From the NCBI GenBank assembly GCA_015143295.1, contig CM026570.1, forward strand, positions 26,357,250-26,421,249: a stretch of 64,000 nucleotides of DNA, given 5' to 3'. Below, piece by piece: positions 10,845-22,404 of this stretch. The notes beneath the pieces were generated by a model. The model searched no databases, had not been told where the DNA came from, and saw only the letters and a program-made list of their open reading frames with translations. The translations under genes and the position numbers were made by a program. How positions within the stretch are numbered: position 1 is the stretch's first letter; every line of letters starts with the position of its first letter. The stretch is from Tetracentron sinense. Its lineage: Eukaryota; Streptophyta; Magnoliopsida; Trochodendrales; Trochodendraceae.

Positions 10845-12280
10845 CATTAGTGAGGAAGAAGCATTCTGATCATCATGTGAAATTACGCTTTGGTTCCTTT
10901 GGCTTTCTCCTAAAGTTTTTCCAACGCTCTCAACAAACTACGAAGGTACGATCCAACTGATTTGTATTCTCTTATTCTTTTTTCTTCTCTAGGGTTTTTA
11001 GATTTCTTTCATCATCTCATCTTGTTTCTTTTTTTTTTTGTCTTTTTAATTTCAGGAAATGCTCTCCATGCCTTGAGAAGTAGACTCTCTGACCCCACCA
11101 ATGTTCTCCAGAGCTCGGGCCCCACAGTGGATAATCCCTGCACCTGGTTCCATGTCACCTGCGACGTAACTAACCATGTTATTCGTCTCTAAGATAGATA
11201 ATGCTTTCACCTTCAAATTCTCTTATAACTGAATCTTCTCACCTATATACGTTTTCTTGGTTTTTATCTTTTTTAATTATCTGTCGGGATTTGGGCAGTT
11301 CTAATATTTCTAGGACTTTGGGATCGAAGCTCGGCGAGCTCAAGCATCTTAATATAACGTTTTTGGGACGTTGGGATCGGAGCTCCGTGAACTCCAACAT
11401 CTACAGTACTTGTAATTCCATCTCGCTTGAACTAATTTCAGAAAATGATTCCCTTTTTTTCTTGAATTTCTTTGTCTCCACCTTGGATATGTTAAAGCTC
11501 TGTTTTTTTTTGGTAATTATCTTTTTTTTTAAATTGTTTGTTTTAGTAATTGTGGGTATGTTGCTTGATCGGTTGTAGGGAGCTTTATAGGAACAATATT
11601 AGGGGGAGAATCCCTTAGGAATTTGGCAATTTGAAGAACCATCTTAGTATGGATTTATATTGGAACATATTTTGATGAGAAATTTCATAATTTTACTAAG
11701 TTGAAGTCACTTAAATTTCTGTAAGCATATCTTTTTAATTAGTTGGTGATCACCAGTCATGAGTTTTTGAATTTTGCAATACAATGTTAATATTAAAGAA
11801 TTTCTGATATGCTAACACACTTGAAAACTCTTTCAAACTCGATGATACAGTCGTCTGATCAACAACAAGCTGACAGGATCCAGTCCTAAAGAGTTCACCA
11901 CCCGACCTCAAAGTTTTGTAAGTTGAAAAATCCCCTTTGATATTTGATTTCAACTATGTAGGTATTTTGTTTAGATTTTATATAAGTGGGTCTTGACTAT
12001 TAAATGTTACAGCGATGCTTCTAACAATGATCTATGTGAAACGATTCCGATTGATCTAAGGAACAACAAATGATAAGCATTACAAAAGCGGGAATACAAG
12101 CGACACTAAATGCTTGAACATCAATTTTAGCTGCTGCAAACCCAATGTAGGGTTGTTATGACAAGTCAAAATCACTCGAGGTGAGAAGATATTGTAAACT
12201 TATTGCCTTGTTTTCTCCTAAGCTTGTAACTAATGTCAATCATGCATGATATGATGGTTCGAGTATTCGATATTAATATA
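10845..12280 (+). pseudogene. LRR protein pseudogene, recombinant copy L3
   Basis: This has the best-preserved second exon in the window: about 11055-11190 reads [20 protein letters not shown] and [20 protein letters not shown] further exon (11288-11350) reads SNISRTLGSKLGELKHL. The copy then switches at about 11361-11364 and repeats the same exon in the full-copy form (LGRWDRSSVNSN in another frame, from GGGACGTTGGGATCGG). Later exons follow the full type (about 11580-11640, 11850-11920, 12012-12070). It lacks the foldback element. Its 5' half matches the short copies and its 3' half the full copies, so it is a crossover product. Stops and the duplicated exon make it non-functional. Confidence 0.8.
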
Positions 12281-12299
12281 TCATCTACAGTGAATCTAG

Positions 12300-12761
12300 G
12301 CTGTGAAAGCATGGAACAATGTGTCCCTTCCTCCTGCTATCCTTTCAAGGTTTGGTGTGGTGTATGTTATGATTGGTGATCTAGACGATCAAACGGATTA
12401 CCACATTGCTCACCACATCGTGTGAGTTAATGAAAAGCATGAAGATGCACTTGCTCCTGCATTCACTACTGTGCTACTAAAGTGTTATATCGTATTTGCG
12501 AAGTCTTTGAAACCCAAGGTTTGTCTACTCTTCCTTGAAATAGGAGGTGAGATTCTGTTGTTCGAAAATCCATTTGTTGTACCCCTCACCCATTTAAAAA
12601 TTTTTCAAATTCACACAGCTCAGCTAAGAACCTAGGAAACTTTTGTTGGATTCCTATGTTGCTCTTCGTAGAGGGGATAAAGCTCCTGGGAGTAGTTAGG
12701 CAGCTGGAAACTTTGATCAGGCTATCAAAGGCCTTTGCTCGAAGTCATTTGGAACTTTAGG
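12300..12761 (+). pseudogene. MCM6 exon fragments, copy L3
   Basis: It has the same order as at 8280-8705: [20 protein letters not shown], then [12 protein letters not shown], an in-frame stop, [13 protein letters not shown] and FAKSLKPK before an intron. Next come RKLLLDSYVALRRG-like coding (about 12630-12680) and the QLETLIRLSKAFARSHLEL stretch (about 12695-12757). The D of the conserved SRFD is G here. The copy retains 'NFQIHTAQLRT'-like intronic bases (about 12595-12630) that copy L2 has lost. Its right end is at 12941, where unrelated segment C begins. Confidence 0.8.
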
Positions 12762-12941
12762 TGTGTTAAACCTCACAACATATCTTACCATGTTTTACAT
12801 GATCTATCCATATTGTTTATTTATTGAGACATTATTTGTTTTTTTTTATCTGATAATTGATATGAAACACTTATTCTTTTCTTTTATTCTGTTGAATGAA
12901 ATTAAATACTTGAAATTCAAGAAACCCCTCGAACATGCCGG

Positions 12942-13009
12942 TTCTCAAATCGGGCATTAGATATTATTTGGTTCAATGAGTTAACATTGGGTTAGCTAGG
13001 GATAGTATA
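12942..13009. repeat. Left remnant of segment C
   Basis: CTCAAATCGGGCATTAGATA and GGTTCAATGAGTTAACATTG match 23174-23240. Segment C breaks off at 13009 at the gypsy LTR and resumes at 18047 with sequence like 23820, so about 590 bases of C are missing around the retroelement. Confidence 0.75.
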
Positions 13010-15756
13010 TGTCGCGCCCCAAAACCCACCCTAAGAGTTAGAGTGAACTTTGGACGACTAATCATGACTTGCTTGACAACTAACCTGCAAAACCCACAGA
13101 GCATATACGATAGAGGACAAAACATCGGAAACATGCTCTAACATGGCATAGCGGAAGTCTACCAAACCTCTATGTATATACATAATCAATCCAAGTTTAT
13201 ACAAAAAGAATCCAAAAGAAAGTGCGGACATGCCCGCCAAAATACATAAATCTGACTCTCGTCTCACCCACAGCTAATCTACTCAGAATCTACAACCACC
13301 TATTGGTAACCCTCTACTGGAGGCTCCTCCAAAGGCTCCTCGACATACTCCTCCTCCACCCATGGACCAGGAGCACAAACATCAAATGGAGTAGCAGCTC
13401 CCTCAGAACCTGCCGACATAAGAAGTACGGCTGAGCATGGAATACTCAGCGGGTACTGAATACTAACCAACAATTATAGCATAAACATGGCAATACATAA
13501 TCAGGAGAAATTCATATTTGTCACACGGAAACAATTTATATCATACAAGGAAGTAAAACAGTTTATAATCATGCTTGAAACTCGTAGAAAACCGATAAAT
13601 TCTCTTGAAAACATCGTGCACCTGACTTGATTTGAAATATCTTTTCGTACGTGAAAGCTTGTCTTGTCTATCTTGCTTGATTCTTGTATGTCATGTCATG
13701 TCATGCATGCTTGCTTGTGATCATGTAACTTGTGAGATGCACTTGTGAGATGCCTTGAGAGGGAAGGGAGACCCTTCTTTATGCAATGCACTTGCGAGGG
13801 AAGGGAGACCCTTCTTCATGATATGCACTTGTGAGTGAGGGGAGACCCCTCGTGGAATGTTGGTTCTTCTCTTCTTGTGAAAAGCGAGGTAAAACATATC
13901 GTAGGATATGTCCCACCTCTAACCATGTTCTTGAAAACCTCGATAAATCATGTCATGCATGCCGTGCTCGTGGGAACCGTGTACATACTTGCATTCAAAT
14001 TTAAAGATGACATTTGGGTAATTTCACAACACATATAGCATCAAAGATTGAGTAATGTAATATTCATAGTATTATGGGAAAGCAGGAAACACACTATCAT
14101 AGTCCCTAGCAATATTCATAATTTATTAGGCATGCATTTCCAGATTTTCAGCTCACTGTGTTCACCTTGGCATTTCATCAAACATGGTATGTTCATTATG
14201 GATTTATCCTACAACATGCTTTTCTAGATGGGTTTTACTCAAATCATACATGTACGTTCATTATTGGAACAATGCCCTTCCCCATTTGTTCATCACACAC
14301 AACCATTGGCATCCAATCGCCCATCCCATCTCCATTCACCATTCACCATTCACCATTCACCATTCACCATTCACCATTTACCATTTACTATTTACCATTC
14401 ATCCATCTCATAGCACATGTGTAAATGAAAGAAAATGAAGAGGAAAGAAGGGGAAAGAGGAACTATAACTAGGAGGGTAGTAAAAAGTACCGACCTTGAA
14501 GAAATGAGGAAGAACCCCTTTCCAAAACGACTGTGTAGCTGCTGCCCTAGTTTGAGGAGATGCTCCTCACGAGTTTGTGCCTTGATCTTGAAGAAAAACG
14601 GGCTGGAGGTTGATCTAGGGTTTCAAACCCTTTGATTTCTCTCCCAAATGGAAACCCTAGGTTGGAATCGCCTTCTCCTCTTTCTTCTATTCTCTCAAAC
14701 TCTCTAAGTGTCGAATGATGCCCTAAAGGCTCAGATTAAACTCTTAAGGTAAGAGTGAACTGACCAAAAGACCGAAATACCCTTATTGGGATTTCTGTGA
14801 ATAGTGCTGTGAATAGTGCCAGCTCGTGGTGCTGTGAATAGTGTCAACTCGTGGTCGGTGAATAGTGCCACTCGTGGTGCTTGTGAATAGTGCCACTCGT
14901 GGTGCTTGTGAATAGTGCAAACTCGTGGTGCTTGTGAATAGTGCCACTCGTGGTCCATGAATAGTGCCACTCGTGGTGCTTGTGAATAGTGCTACTCGTG
15001 GTGCTTGTGAATAGTGCAACTCGTGGTCCGTGAATAGTGCAACTCGTGGTGCCATGAATAGTGCAAACTCGTGGTGGCGTGAATAGTGCCAACTCGTGGT
15101 GCCATGAATAGTGCAAACTCGTGGTGGCGTGAATAGTGCCACTCGTGGTGCTTGTGAATAGTGCCACTCGTGATGCTTGTGAATAGTGCCACTCGTGGTC
15201 CGTGAATAGTGCCACTCGTGGTGCTGTGAATAGTGCTACTCGTGGTGCTTGTGAATAGTGCAACTCGTGGTCCGTGAATAGTGCAACTCGTGGTGCCATG
15301 AATAGTGCAAACTCGTGGTGGCGTGAATAGTGCCAACTCGTGGTGCCATGAATAGTGCAAACTCGTGGTGCCATGAATAGTGCAAACTCGTGGTGGCGTG
15401 AATAGTGCCACTCGTGGTGCTTGTACAACGTACCCGTGGTGAGCTGCACAACGTGCCCGTGGTGAGTTGTACAACGTGCCCGTGGTGAGTTGTACAAGGG
15501 ATGCAAACAGTACATTATCAGAGTACGTTGTCTGTGCCACGATTTCCTACAGGTACAGACTGTTTTGGCCATATCTTTTGACTCGTTCGTCCGATTTTGA
15601 CGATTCAACTTGCGTTGTGTTCGTACTTCGAAGATGAACAATTCTGACATTTTGAAATTTCTAAATTCTTCCTCATTTATTAATCATACCTCTTAAAAAG
15701 GCAAGATGACAACGAAAGTGTCATGTATTAAGCATGAAGAAGTCTGGGGCTCTACA
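13010..15756 (-). mobile_element. LTR of a Ty3/gypsy chromovirus (3' LTR, 2.75 kb)
   Basis: On the plus strand it starts TGTCGCGCCCC and ends GGGGCTCTACA, so in sense (minus) it reads TGTAGAGCCCC...GGGGCGCGACA. It lies immediately downstream of the pol region in sense direction and is bordered by a polypurine tract. It contains three ~50-bp repeats with GGGAAGGGAGACCCTTCTT (about 13735-13850), a (TTCACCAT)n-like microsatellite (14330-14400) and a long minisatellite (14795-15425). A stretch near 15570-15650 (GACGATTCAACTTGCGTTG) is shared with the solo LTR at 53594-56142, so both belong to related families. Confidence 0.85.
14795..15425. repeat. Minisatellite inside the LTR, ~22-26-bp units
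   Basis: Unit GTGAATAGTGCCACTCGTGG plus a short variable joint (TGCTT, TCC, TGCCAT, TGGC) is repeated about 25 times. A higher-order pattern is visible, because the block around 15010-15130 recurs around 15250-15410. The unit has no stop in several minus frames, so long frames of the HYSRHHE / TTSGTIH / ALFTSTTS kind appear; these are repeat artefacts and not genes. Confidence 0.95.
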
Positions 15757-15772
15757 TCCTCCCCCCCTTACA
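15757..15772 (-). promoter_or_regulatory. Polypurine tract of the gypsy element
   Basis: The plus strand TCCTCCCCCCCTTAC next to the LTR end reads as a purine run (AAGGGGGGGAGGA) in sense. This is the plus-strand primer site that LTR retroelements carry just before the 3' LTR. It fixes the orientation as minus. Confidence 0.8.
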
Positions 15773-18046
15773 AAAATTTCGTCCTCGAAATTCAGACACT
15801 ACTTGCATTACAAATCAAAAAGAACATTACAAGTCATATACAGACTTCACACAGAAACTCATTCAAGTAATTCTGGGTACTTTGCTTTGACTTCGGCTTC
15901 ACGCTCCCATGTAGCTTCTTCCCGAGCATGGTGTTGCCATTGCACAAGAACCAAAGGGATTGTCTTGTTGCGAAGCACTTGATTCCTTCGATCTAAAATC
16001 TGGACTGGCTTTTCAATCAAGGTGAGGTCCTCTCGAATCTCCAACTGTTCCAAGTCTATGACATGCGAAGGATCCGCAAGATACTTCCGAAGCATGGACA
16101 CATGGAAGACGTTATGAACTGCAGCCATGTGAGGTGGAAGAGCTACTCGATAAGCAACTTCACCAATCCGCGTGATAATCTCAAAAGGCCCAACATACCG
16201 AGGACTGAGCTTGCCTCGCTTCCCAAATCTCATGATCCCTTTGCTAGGCGATACTTTCACAAAAACTTGATCCCCTACTTGAAATTCCAAGTCCCTACGG
16301 CGTGTGTCCGCATAACTTTTCTGGCGATCTTGTGCGGCTTTCAATCGATCCCGGATGATCTTAACTGTGTTTGCAGTTTGCTCAATCAACTCCGGACCAA
16401 GTACTTTCCTTTCTCCTACCTCATCCCAATAGAGAGGAGACCTACAACTTCGCCCATACAAGGCCTCAAATGGTGCCATTTGAATACTTGCCTGATAGCT
16501 GTTATTATAAGCGAATTCAACCAAAGGCAAGTGCTCTTCCCAACTGCCTCTGAAATCTAACATACAAGCTCGAAGCATGTCTTCAATGACTTGGTTCACT
16601 CTCTCGGTTTGTCCATCCGTTTGTGGATGAAAGGCGGTGCTGAAATCAAGTTGGGAACCCATAGCCTCTTGGAAACTTTTCCAAAATCTTGACGTGAATC
16701 TTGGATCCCGATCTGACACAATACTGACTGGCACCCCATGTAGTCTAACTACTTCCTTGATGTATAGTGCAGCCAACTGACTAGAGTTGAAGGTAGTACG
16801 GTAGGGTAAGAAATGAGCGGACTTTGTCAAACGATCCACTACTACCCATATCGCATCTGAGCTCCTTGTCGTCTTTGGCAAGCCAACTATGAAATCCATG
16901 GATATGTTCTCCCATTTCCACTCGGGAATAGGAAGGGAATGCAATAAACCGGCGGGTCGCATGTGTTCTGCTTTCACTTGTTGACACACCAAGCACCGTG
17001 CTACATATTCCGCAACATCCCTCTTCATATTCCGCCACCAAAAGTGACTCTTGAGGTTCCGGTACATCTTTGTACCCCCTGGATGCACTGTGTACTTCGA
17101 ACGATGTGCCTCATCCATGATCTCTCGTCGAAGATCTGCGTTGGCCGGAACACACAACCTTCCTTTGAATGTGATAGCACCCCGACTAGTGAGAGAGAAG
17201 TCCTCACTACCCTTAGCAACTTCCTTGTCCCGATAAGCCGACAATTCAGCATCCATGTCTTGATATTCTTGGATCAAATCTATAATGTACGGCCGAACCG
17301 TAACATTTGCCAAGGTAGGACCACGGACAGAGTCATTCACACTTATGTCCAGATTTGCCAAATCTTGTAGTAGCTTCCATTCTTGAACCAACATATGTGC
17401 TAACAACCCTTGAGGTCTTCTACTCAAAGCATCTGCCACTACATTTGCTTTACCCGGGTGGTATTGAATGGTACAATCATAGTCTTTCAAAAATTCCATC
17501 CAACGCCGTTGCCTTAGATTCAGCTCCTTTTGGGAAAAGAGATACTTGAGACTCTTGTGATCAGTGAACACATAGAACTCCATCCCATAAAGGTAATGAC
17601 GCCAAATCTTAAGTGCAAACACGACCGCCGCAAGCTCCAAGTCGTGCGTGGGATAATTCTTCTCATGCTCCTTCAATTGCCTTGATGCATAGGCAATGAC
17701 TTTCTTGTGTTGCATAAGCACACATCCAAGTCCAACGTGTGAGGCATCACTGTACACCTCATACCCAAGAGGTCCGGATGGCACTGTAAGGACAGGAGCT
17801 GTAGTAAGCCTCTTCTTCAGTTCCGTGAAACTGATCTCGCACTTATCACTCCATACAAACTTGGCATTCTTCCTTGTCAGGTAAGTGAGCGGTGCTGCAA
17901 GACTAGAGAAACCCTCTACGAATCTCCTGTAGTAGCCTGCCAACCCAAGAAAGCTGCGTATCTCGGTAACACTCTTGGGCCTCGCCCAACTCATAACTGC
18001 TTCGATCTTCTTCGGATCCACCGAGATACCTTCTGCAGAAACCACT
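15773..18046 (-). mobile_element. Ty3/gypsy chromovirus, 3' part of pol (fossil)
   Basis: A 728-residue frame (15859-18045) reads, in order: the end of reverse transcriptase ([15 protein letters not shown]), RNase H ([26 protein letters not shown]), the integrase zinc-binding region ([20 protein letters not shown]), the integrase core ([35 protein letters not shown]), the GPF/Y region ([18 protein letters not shown]) and a C-terminal chromodomain ([18 protein letters not shown]). The chromodomain and order place it in the chromovirus branch, probably Tekay/Del. The element is broken: only this part and one LTR are present, and it stops at segment C. The open frame suggests a fairly recent insertion. 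Confidence 0.95.
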
Positions 18047-18155
18047 CTTGAGTTTCTTTTAAGGGGATTGGAGAACTTTTCTCAAGGATTGCTACTCAGA
18101 AAACGTAGAAGAGCTTAGGGTTTTTCATATTTTTAAGGTTTGAACTTTCGGTGAT
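18047..18155. repeat. Segment C remnant, right of the gypsy element
   Basis: TGAGTTTCTTTTAAGGGGATTGGAGAAC and the following bases match 23822-23930. Bases 18143-18155 are the left target duplication of the adjoining LINE. Confidence 0.75.
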
Positions 18156-18862
18156 TTTTTTTTATTGGTAATATCAATATGATTAAAAAAAGGAAGATTC
18201 ACAAAATGTGAATCTCAAAAAGCACAAAGCAAAAACTAAACACTAACATCAAGGACAAGGAACTACAACAACACAAAAGCTAAAGGATACTCCCCTGACT
18301 CCACTAAGATATAATCTTGTCGAACCCTAACTCCTCCATGTCATATTTAGCTGCAACCCAATCCCACAACAAGGCACGCGAACGATAGCACACACTCTCC
18401 AAAGGCAATGCGGAATTTTGATAAACCGTCTTGTCTCGCTCTTTCTAGAAAGACCACGATATCACCCCTGGGAGAAGAGCCCAAACAAAATGCAATGGGC
18501 AATGCAATGAAACTGAGAGCCAACCGGATAACAAGCCCATGAATGACAAGGGGAACAGCTATGCGACCCCGAGCTGAGAAAGAAAATACAACCAAAGCCT
18601 CCACGCAAACGAGCAGTGAAGAAATAAATGGTTAACCAACTCCTCCACTATAAACAAACAACAACGATTTGGAAGACTCCAACCTCCATTTTGCAAATTT
18701 TCCAACGTCAAAATCTTACCCAAAACAGCAGACCAAAGAAAAACCGATACCTTAGAGGGTAGCCCATTAAACCAGACCAACTTACTGGGGAACCTTACAA
18801 TGGGGCCTGAGTTGACAGCCTGTAGATAAGATTTCACCGAAAACCTTATGTTAGAGTTATAT
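18156..18862 (-). mobile_element. 5'-truncated LINE with zf-RVT domain
   Basis: The minus strand from 18837 reads LPSKVSVFLWSAVLGKILTL and then NRCCLFIVEELVNHLFLHC, the zinc-binding reverse-transcriptase domain at the C-terminus of plant LINE ORF2. It continues in another frame with CYRSRALLWDWVAAKYDMEE to a stop near 18312. An A-rich 3' tail lies at 18156-18190. AACTWTCRGTGAT flanks both sides (18143-18155 and 18863-18875), a 13-bp target duplication. The copy is frameshifted and dead. The same insertion is found at 47108-47811, and a cut-down piece at 23931-24172. Confidence 0.9.
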
Positions 18863-19020
18863 AACTATCAGTGATCTAAAAACGCTATAGGGGTAGTGGA
18901 GTTTCGAGATTGACCCGGGGTTGGAGCTTCGAGAAGTCTCGACAAATTTTCTCGACGATCCCGCGAGTTTCTTTTCGTCCCGAAGAAAGTTGAACAAATT
19001 ATTTCTTGCCATTCGAGAAC

Positions 19021-20208
19021 CTTGAATGTTTCTATTTTTTAAGATCTATGGAATTAAAAATTTCCCCATATTAAATTAATTTTTTTATTCGGATTCCCCC
19101 TTCATTCGTCTACCTCCCTCTTCCCGTGATTTTCCAATCTCGTGAATGGGAAGGCATTGAGTCTATCAGGGCAATGCCGAGTTGAGTTGGTTAGGGAATT
19201 TTATTCCAATGTCTACAACATTGACGATTAACAACGGACTTTCATAGTCCAAGTTCCTGTTCAGGTTAATGATGTTTCTCCTGACCTCATTTCTCGGCTG
19301 ATTCAGACCCCGCTTGTTTCTAATGCCTATTTTCCATACTTACATAGGGCGTCATCCATGTTTGGGGTAGATAAACTTGAATTGTTTCCCACATTGCCCT
19401 AAGGGATCTTACTCCTGATTCTCGTATGGTACACATGATCATGTGTGGTAATATCGAGCGCGATTGCCTCATGGCATCATGGAGAGGGAGCTGATTTGCC
19501 TGTCAGCACACATTGGTCAGTTGATGATGCTCTTGTTATGACATTAGACATCATGAAGGTGCAATGCAAGATGGTAAGCCACATCCCCCTTTTATGTTGA
19601 ACAATTACCATGTCCTCTAAGAAAAATATAGTTTTTGTTCGATTGCGCTAGTAATTTTATTTTAGTTTCTATGATGGTTTCTTGAGACCGAAGGTTCTTT
19701 ACAATTGTTGTTGCATTTGAATGTTCAAGATTTCAAATTTAGTCTGTTGGTTTAATCTAAGGACCAAATACCGTACATGTTGGCGGTGAAATTTACCGTG
19801 TCTCTGAACAATACGCAAAAATCTCAAAATGCAAACTTGAGTACACCACATAAATCACAGAATCTGGACCTCAAACTTGGGCTCTCAAAGTAGCGAGGTT
19901 ATCATCGTATTTGGGGCTCTTCTGCATTCGGTCTCTTGTGCGTGTTCCAACCAAAACTCAACTCTGAATTTGGATTTGCAACCATGAAATTTTCAGGTTG
20001 CACTCATTAGCTATTACACTCAAATACTTAACATGACACTTTAGCGCACTCATGTTAATGCATTCCAATTTGTATTTAAGGTTTTGAATCATCTCTTATG
20101 TATAACTTTTATGTGAGCTGATCTCTTTGGGCTTGGGTTTGGAGTCTATTCCATTCTATTTGTTCTTTTTCCCTTATGGTTCTTAGCACAATACAAATGT
20201 ATTTGTAT
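19021..20208 (+). mobile_element. Degenerate gag-like segment, second copy (empty hAT site)
   Basis: This parallels 305-668 plus 2691-3490 without the 2.0 kb hAT-like insertion. It reads through TTTGGGGTAGATAAACTTGAATTG at 19361-19384, where the other copy carries the element. It is broken, with several breaks. Bases 18876-19020 upstream hold no gene and match 46930-47094. Confidence 0.6.
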
Positions 20209-20209
20209 C

Positions 20210-20457
20210 TAGGAAGCATGGATACGGGTACGATACGATGCGGATATGGCGATACGGCATAACCTAAAAAAACAGGATACGGTTACGGCCAGGATACGCC
20301 TGTAATTTTTTTTTAAAATAATAATAATAATATATTTTGTATTTTAATTTCAAAATAACCACTGGTTCAGTTCTGTTTATGTATAAAAAAATAACCATGT
20401 CCATGCAAAAGCAAAAGAAATAGGCTCATCTCATTATCCATTAACCAAAAAAGAAAG
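20210..20457. mobile_element. Truncated hAT-like element end rich in GATACG
   Basis: It begins CTAGGAAGCATGGATACGGG and contains GATACGATGCGGATATGGCG. It matches the reverse complement of 45700-45944 and then stops at the LTR fragment. GATACG repeats like those of 677-2682 suggest a related subterminal structure, though the terminus differs. Confidence 0.55.
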
Positions 20458-22103
20458 TCATTATTGCGTGGTACACAACATCCTGAAACCATTATTGCGT
20501 GGTACACAACATCACCCTATGATCAATTTAAGGAGGTCTTACACAATTTACTCCTTAAATGACCCTTAACCAAGGTTAAAACAATGTTTATTGAATCATC
20601 ATTATTTTAGAAAATGAATTCCAACTATTATGAAAATATAGCAAAACATTAAATGAAGGTTATAATAGTCAACATTATAATTCATAATTAAAATCTATAA
20701 TGCTATAATTTACAATTAATATCTAGGCAGACATAACATACTTTATTTCAAAAGAGGTTTCAGCTGTGCTCCTGCAACTGAAACTTTAGTTATAAATATC
20801 ACATATTTATAACCCTACAAATTCTCGATCTCCCATGATAATGGGGTTCAGGGTTTCACAAACCCCCAAGGACTTGGAAAAACCCTTTTTATGCTAGTGA
20901 GTTTAGTCTAACCCTTATACTAGCATAAAAGAGATCAGTTAATAACCAATTGGTTAGTAACTAATTAGTTAAGTTTGTTAGAGATATTTTTCAACCACCC
21001 AACAAATTAACTAAAAACTATAAGTTAAGTTACTAACAAATTATTTAGTAACTAATTATTTAAATTTGTTAGAGATATCTTTCAACCATCTAAACAACTA
21101 ACTAATTAGTTATAAAGGAATCTCAACAAAACAATGTTCTCACACTCAAATAATATATACATTTAATTAAAGTATCTTAGGAAAATTAATCTGAAAAATA
21201 TCACTTTTTCCCGTTTTTGATTTTCAACTAAGGTTTTGACCCACAAAAATACTGATTTTGGGAAAACTTTCTTCACGAAAGTTGTAGATCTTTTCGAGCT
21301 CTTCGAAGCGATGTAATATCGGACAAAAATCGGACTTAATGTCATAAAGTTATGACCCAAATACCGAAACTGGATAAATCTCATTTAAATTAACTCAATT
21401 CCAAAAATCACTAATTTTAATCTCCTAGATCTCTTATATTTTCTTCCCTAAAATCTAATATATTATTATATCATTTATTCAAATCACCTATAACATATTT
21501 AATAAATCAAAATAATACCTGTATAAAATATTTATCGATCTAGCATATTTTCATACTCACAATCATTAACACAAGAATAAAAACACATTAAAATATTGTG
21601 TGATCACAACATACCCTACATCTAAATTATAAAAATATTCACTTCCCTCTAGATTTTGATTTTTTTTTTTGAGAAGAATGCAAGAGATTGATTGCTTAGG
21701 AGAGCTTCGAAGCTAACTTGGATGATCCAATTCCCATCACTAGGTTCTCCACGGGATCCGATAGAATTCCAAACTCTACAGCCGCTTTCCTCCTCTCCTC
21801 CCAAAACAATCGTATCTCACTTCTCCTAATTTAGGTTTAGCAAAAACTATGAGTATTAGGTTAAACAATTCTATTTAAACTATACTCTATTTAGAGAATT
21901 ACTAATATTTCCCCACTAAGGCCTGTTTGTTTATAACCTAGATTTAATTAATTTAACTCATTAAATTAAATCATTGGGTTAGCCCTACCCCCACAAAGGT
22001 TAGCCATATGATCAAACACCAAAAATCAATTACTAAATTACCCTTAGGGTATAATTTACCAATTTACCCATGAGTGTATTTAATTTAAATTAGGGCCACT
22101 ACA
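20458..22103 (-). mobile_element. Truncated copy of the 2.2 kb LTR (fossil)
   Basis: This is the reverse complement of 49638 to about 51260, ending at CTACA (22099-22103), which corresponds to the TGTAG start of the solo LTR on the right. It lacks the far end of that LTR. It is mirror-paired with the right copy: a 73-residue chance frame at 21163-21384 differs from its mirror at one residue. The insertion thus predates the inverted duplication. Confidence 0.85.
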
Positions 22104-22362
22104 ATAGGGTAGGTTCAACTTAGTTTCTATTAGTCACATCTATATGGAGGCCAACAAACTGGCCAACGCTGTATCAAAGTTTTGTCCCCCTAATGGTGAG
22201 GTTTTGCTAGATAGTGTTTCGTTCACTCTCCACTTATCTAAGTTAGTTCAAGATGATGGTCGGGGTTGTAAATTCCTAAGGGTGTAATTTCTTTTTTAGT
22301 TTATCTTATTCTAGTCGGCGTCTGCCTAACCCCAGCTTTCCTTTTCTAAAAAAAAATTGCAT
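22104..22362 (+). mobile_element. LINE 3' end with RNase H C-terminus
   Basis: The plus strand reads SHIYMEANKLANAVSKFCPP, like the 'IYREANKLADALAK' motif at the end of RNase H in plant LINE ORF2. It goes on to ..DGRGCKFLRV and a stop near 22289. An A-rich stretch at 22348-22358 marks the 3' end. The mirrored copy is at 49386-49637. The LTR at 22103 interrupts its upstream side. Confidence 0.75.
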
Positions 22363-22404
22363 TATGCATATCCCTCGTCACGTGCAATTCCTTTGTTTAA
22401 CGTA

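Noticed and set aside
14330-14400. CRISPR-like short repeats (TTCACCAT)n
   Set aside because: Contiguous microsatellite without spacers, in plant DNA.
14844-15650. 268-residue minus frame with HYSRHHE/TTSGTIH repeats
   Set aside because: It is the translation of a minisatellite that is open in several frames at once; composition and repeats explain it fully.
16063-17370. Plus-strand frames of 86-165 residues
   Set aside because: They lie opposite the gypsy pol frame and are shadows of it.
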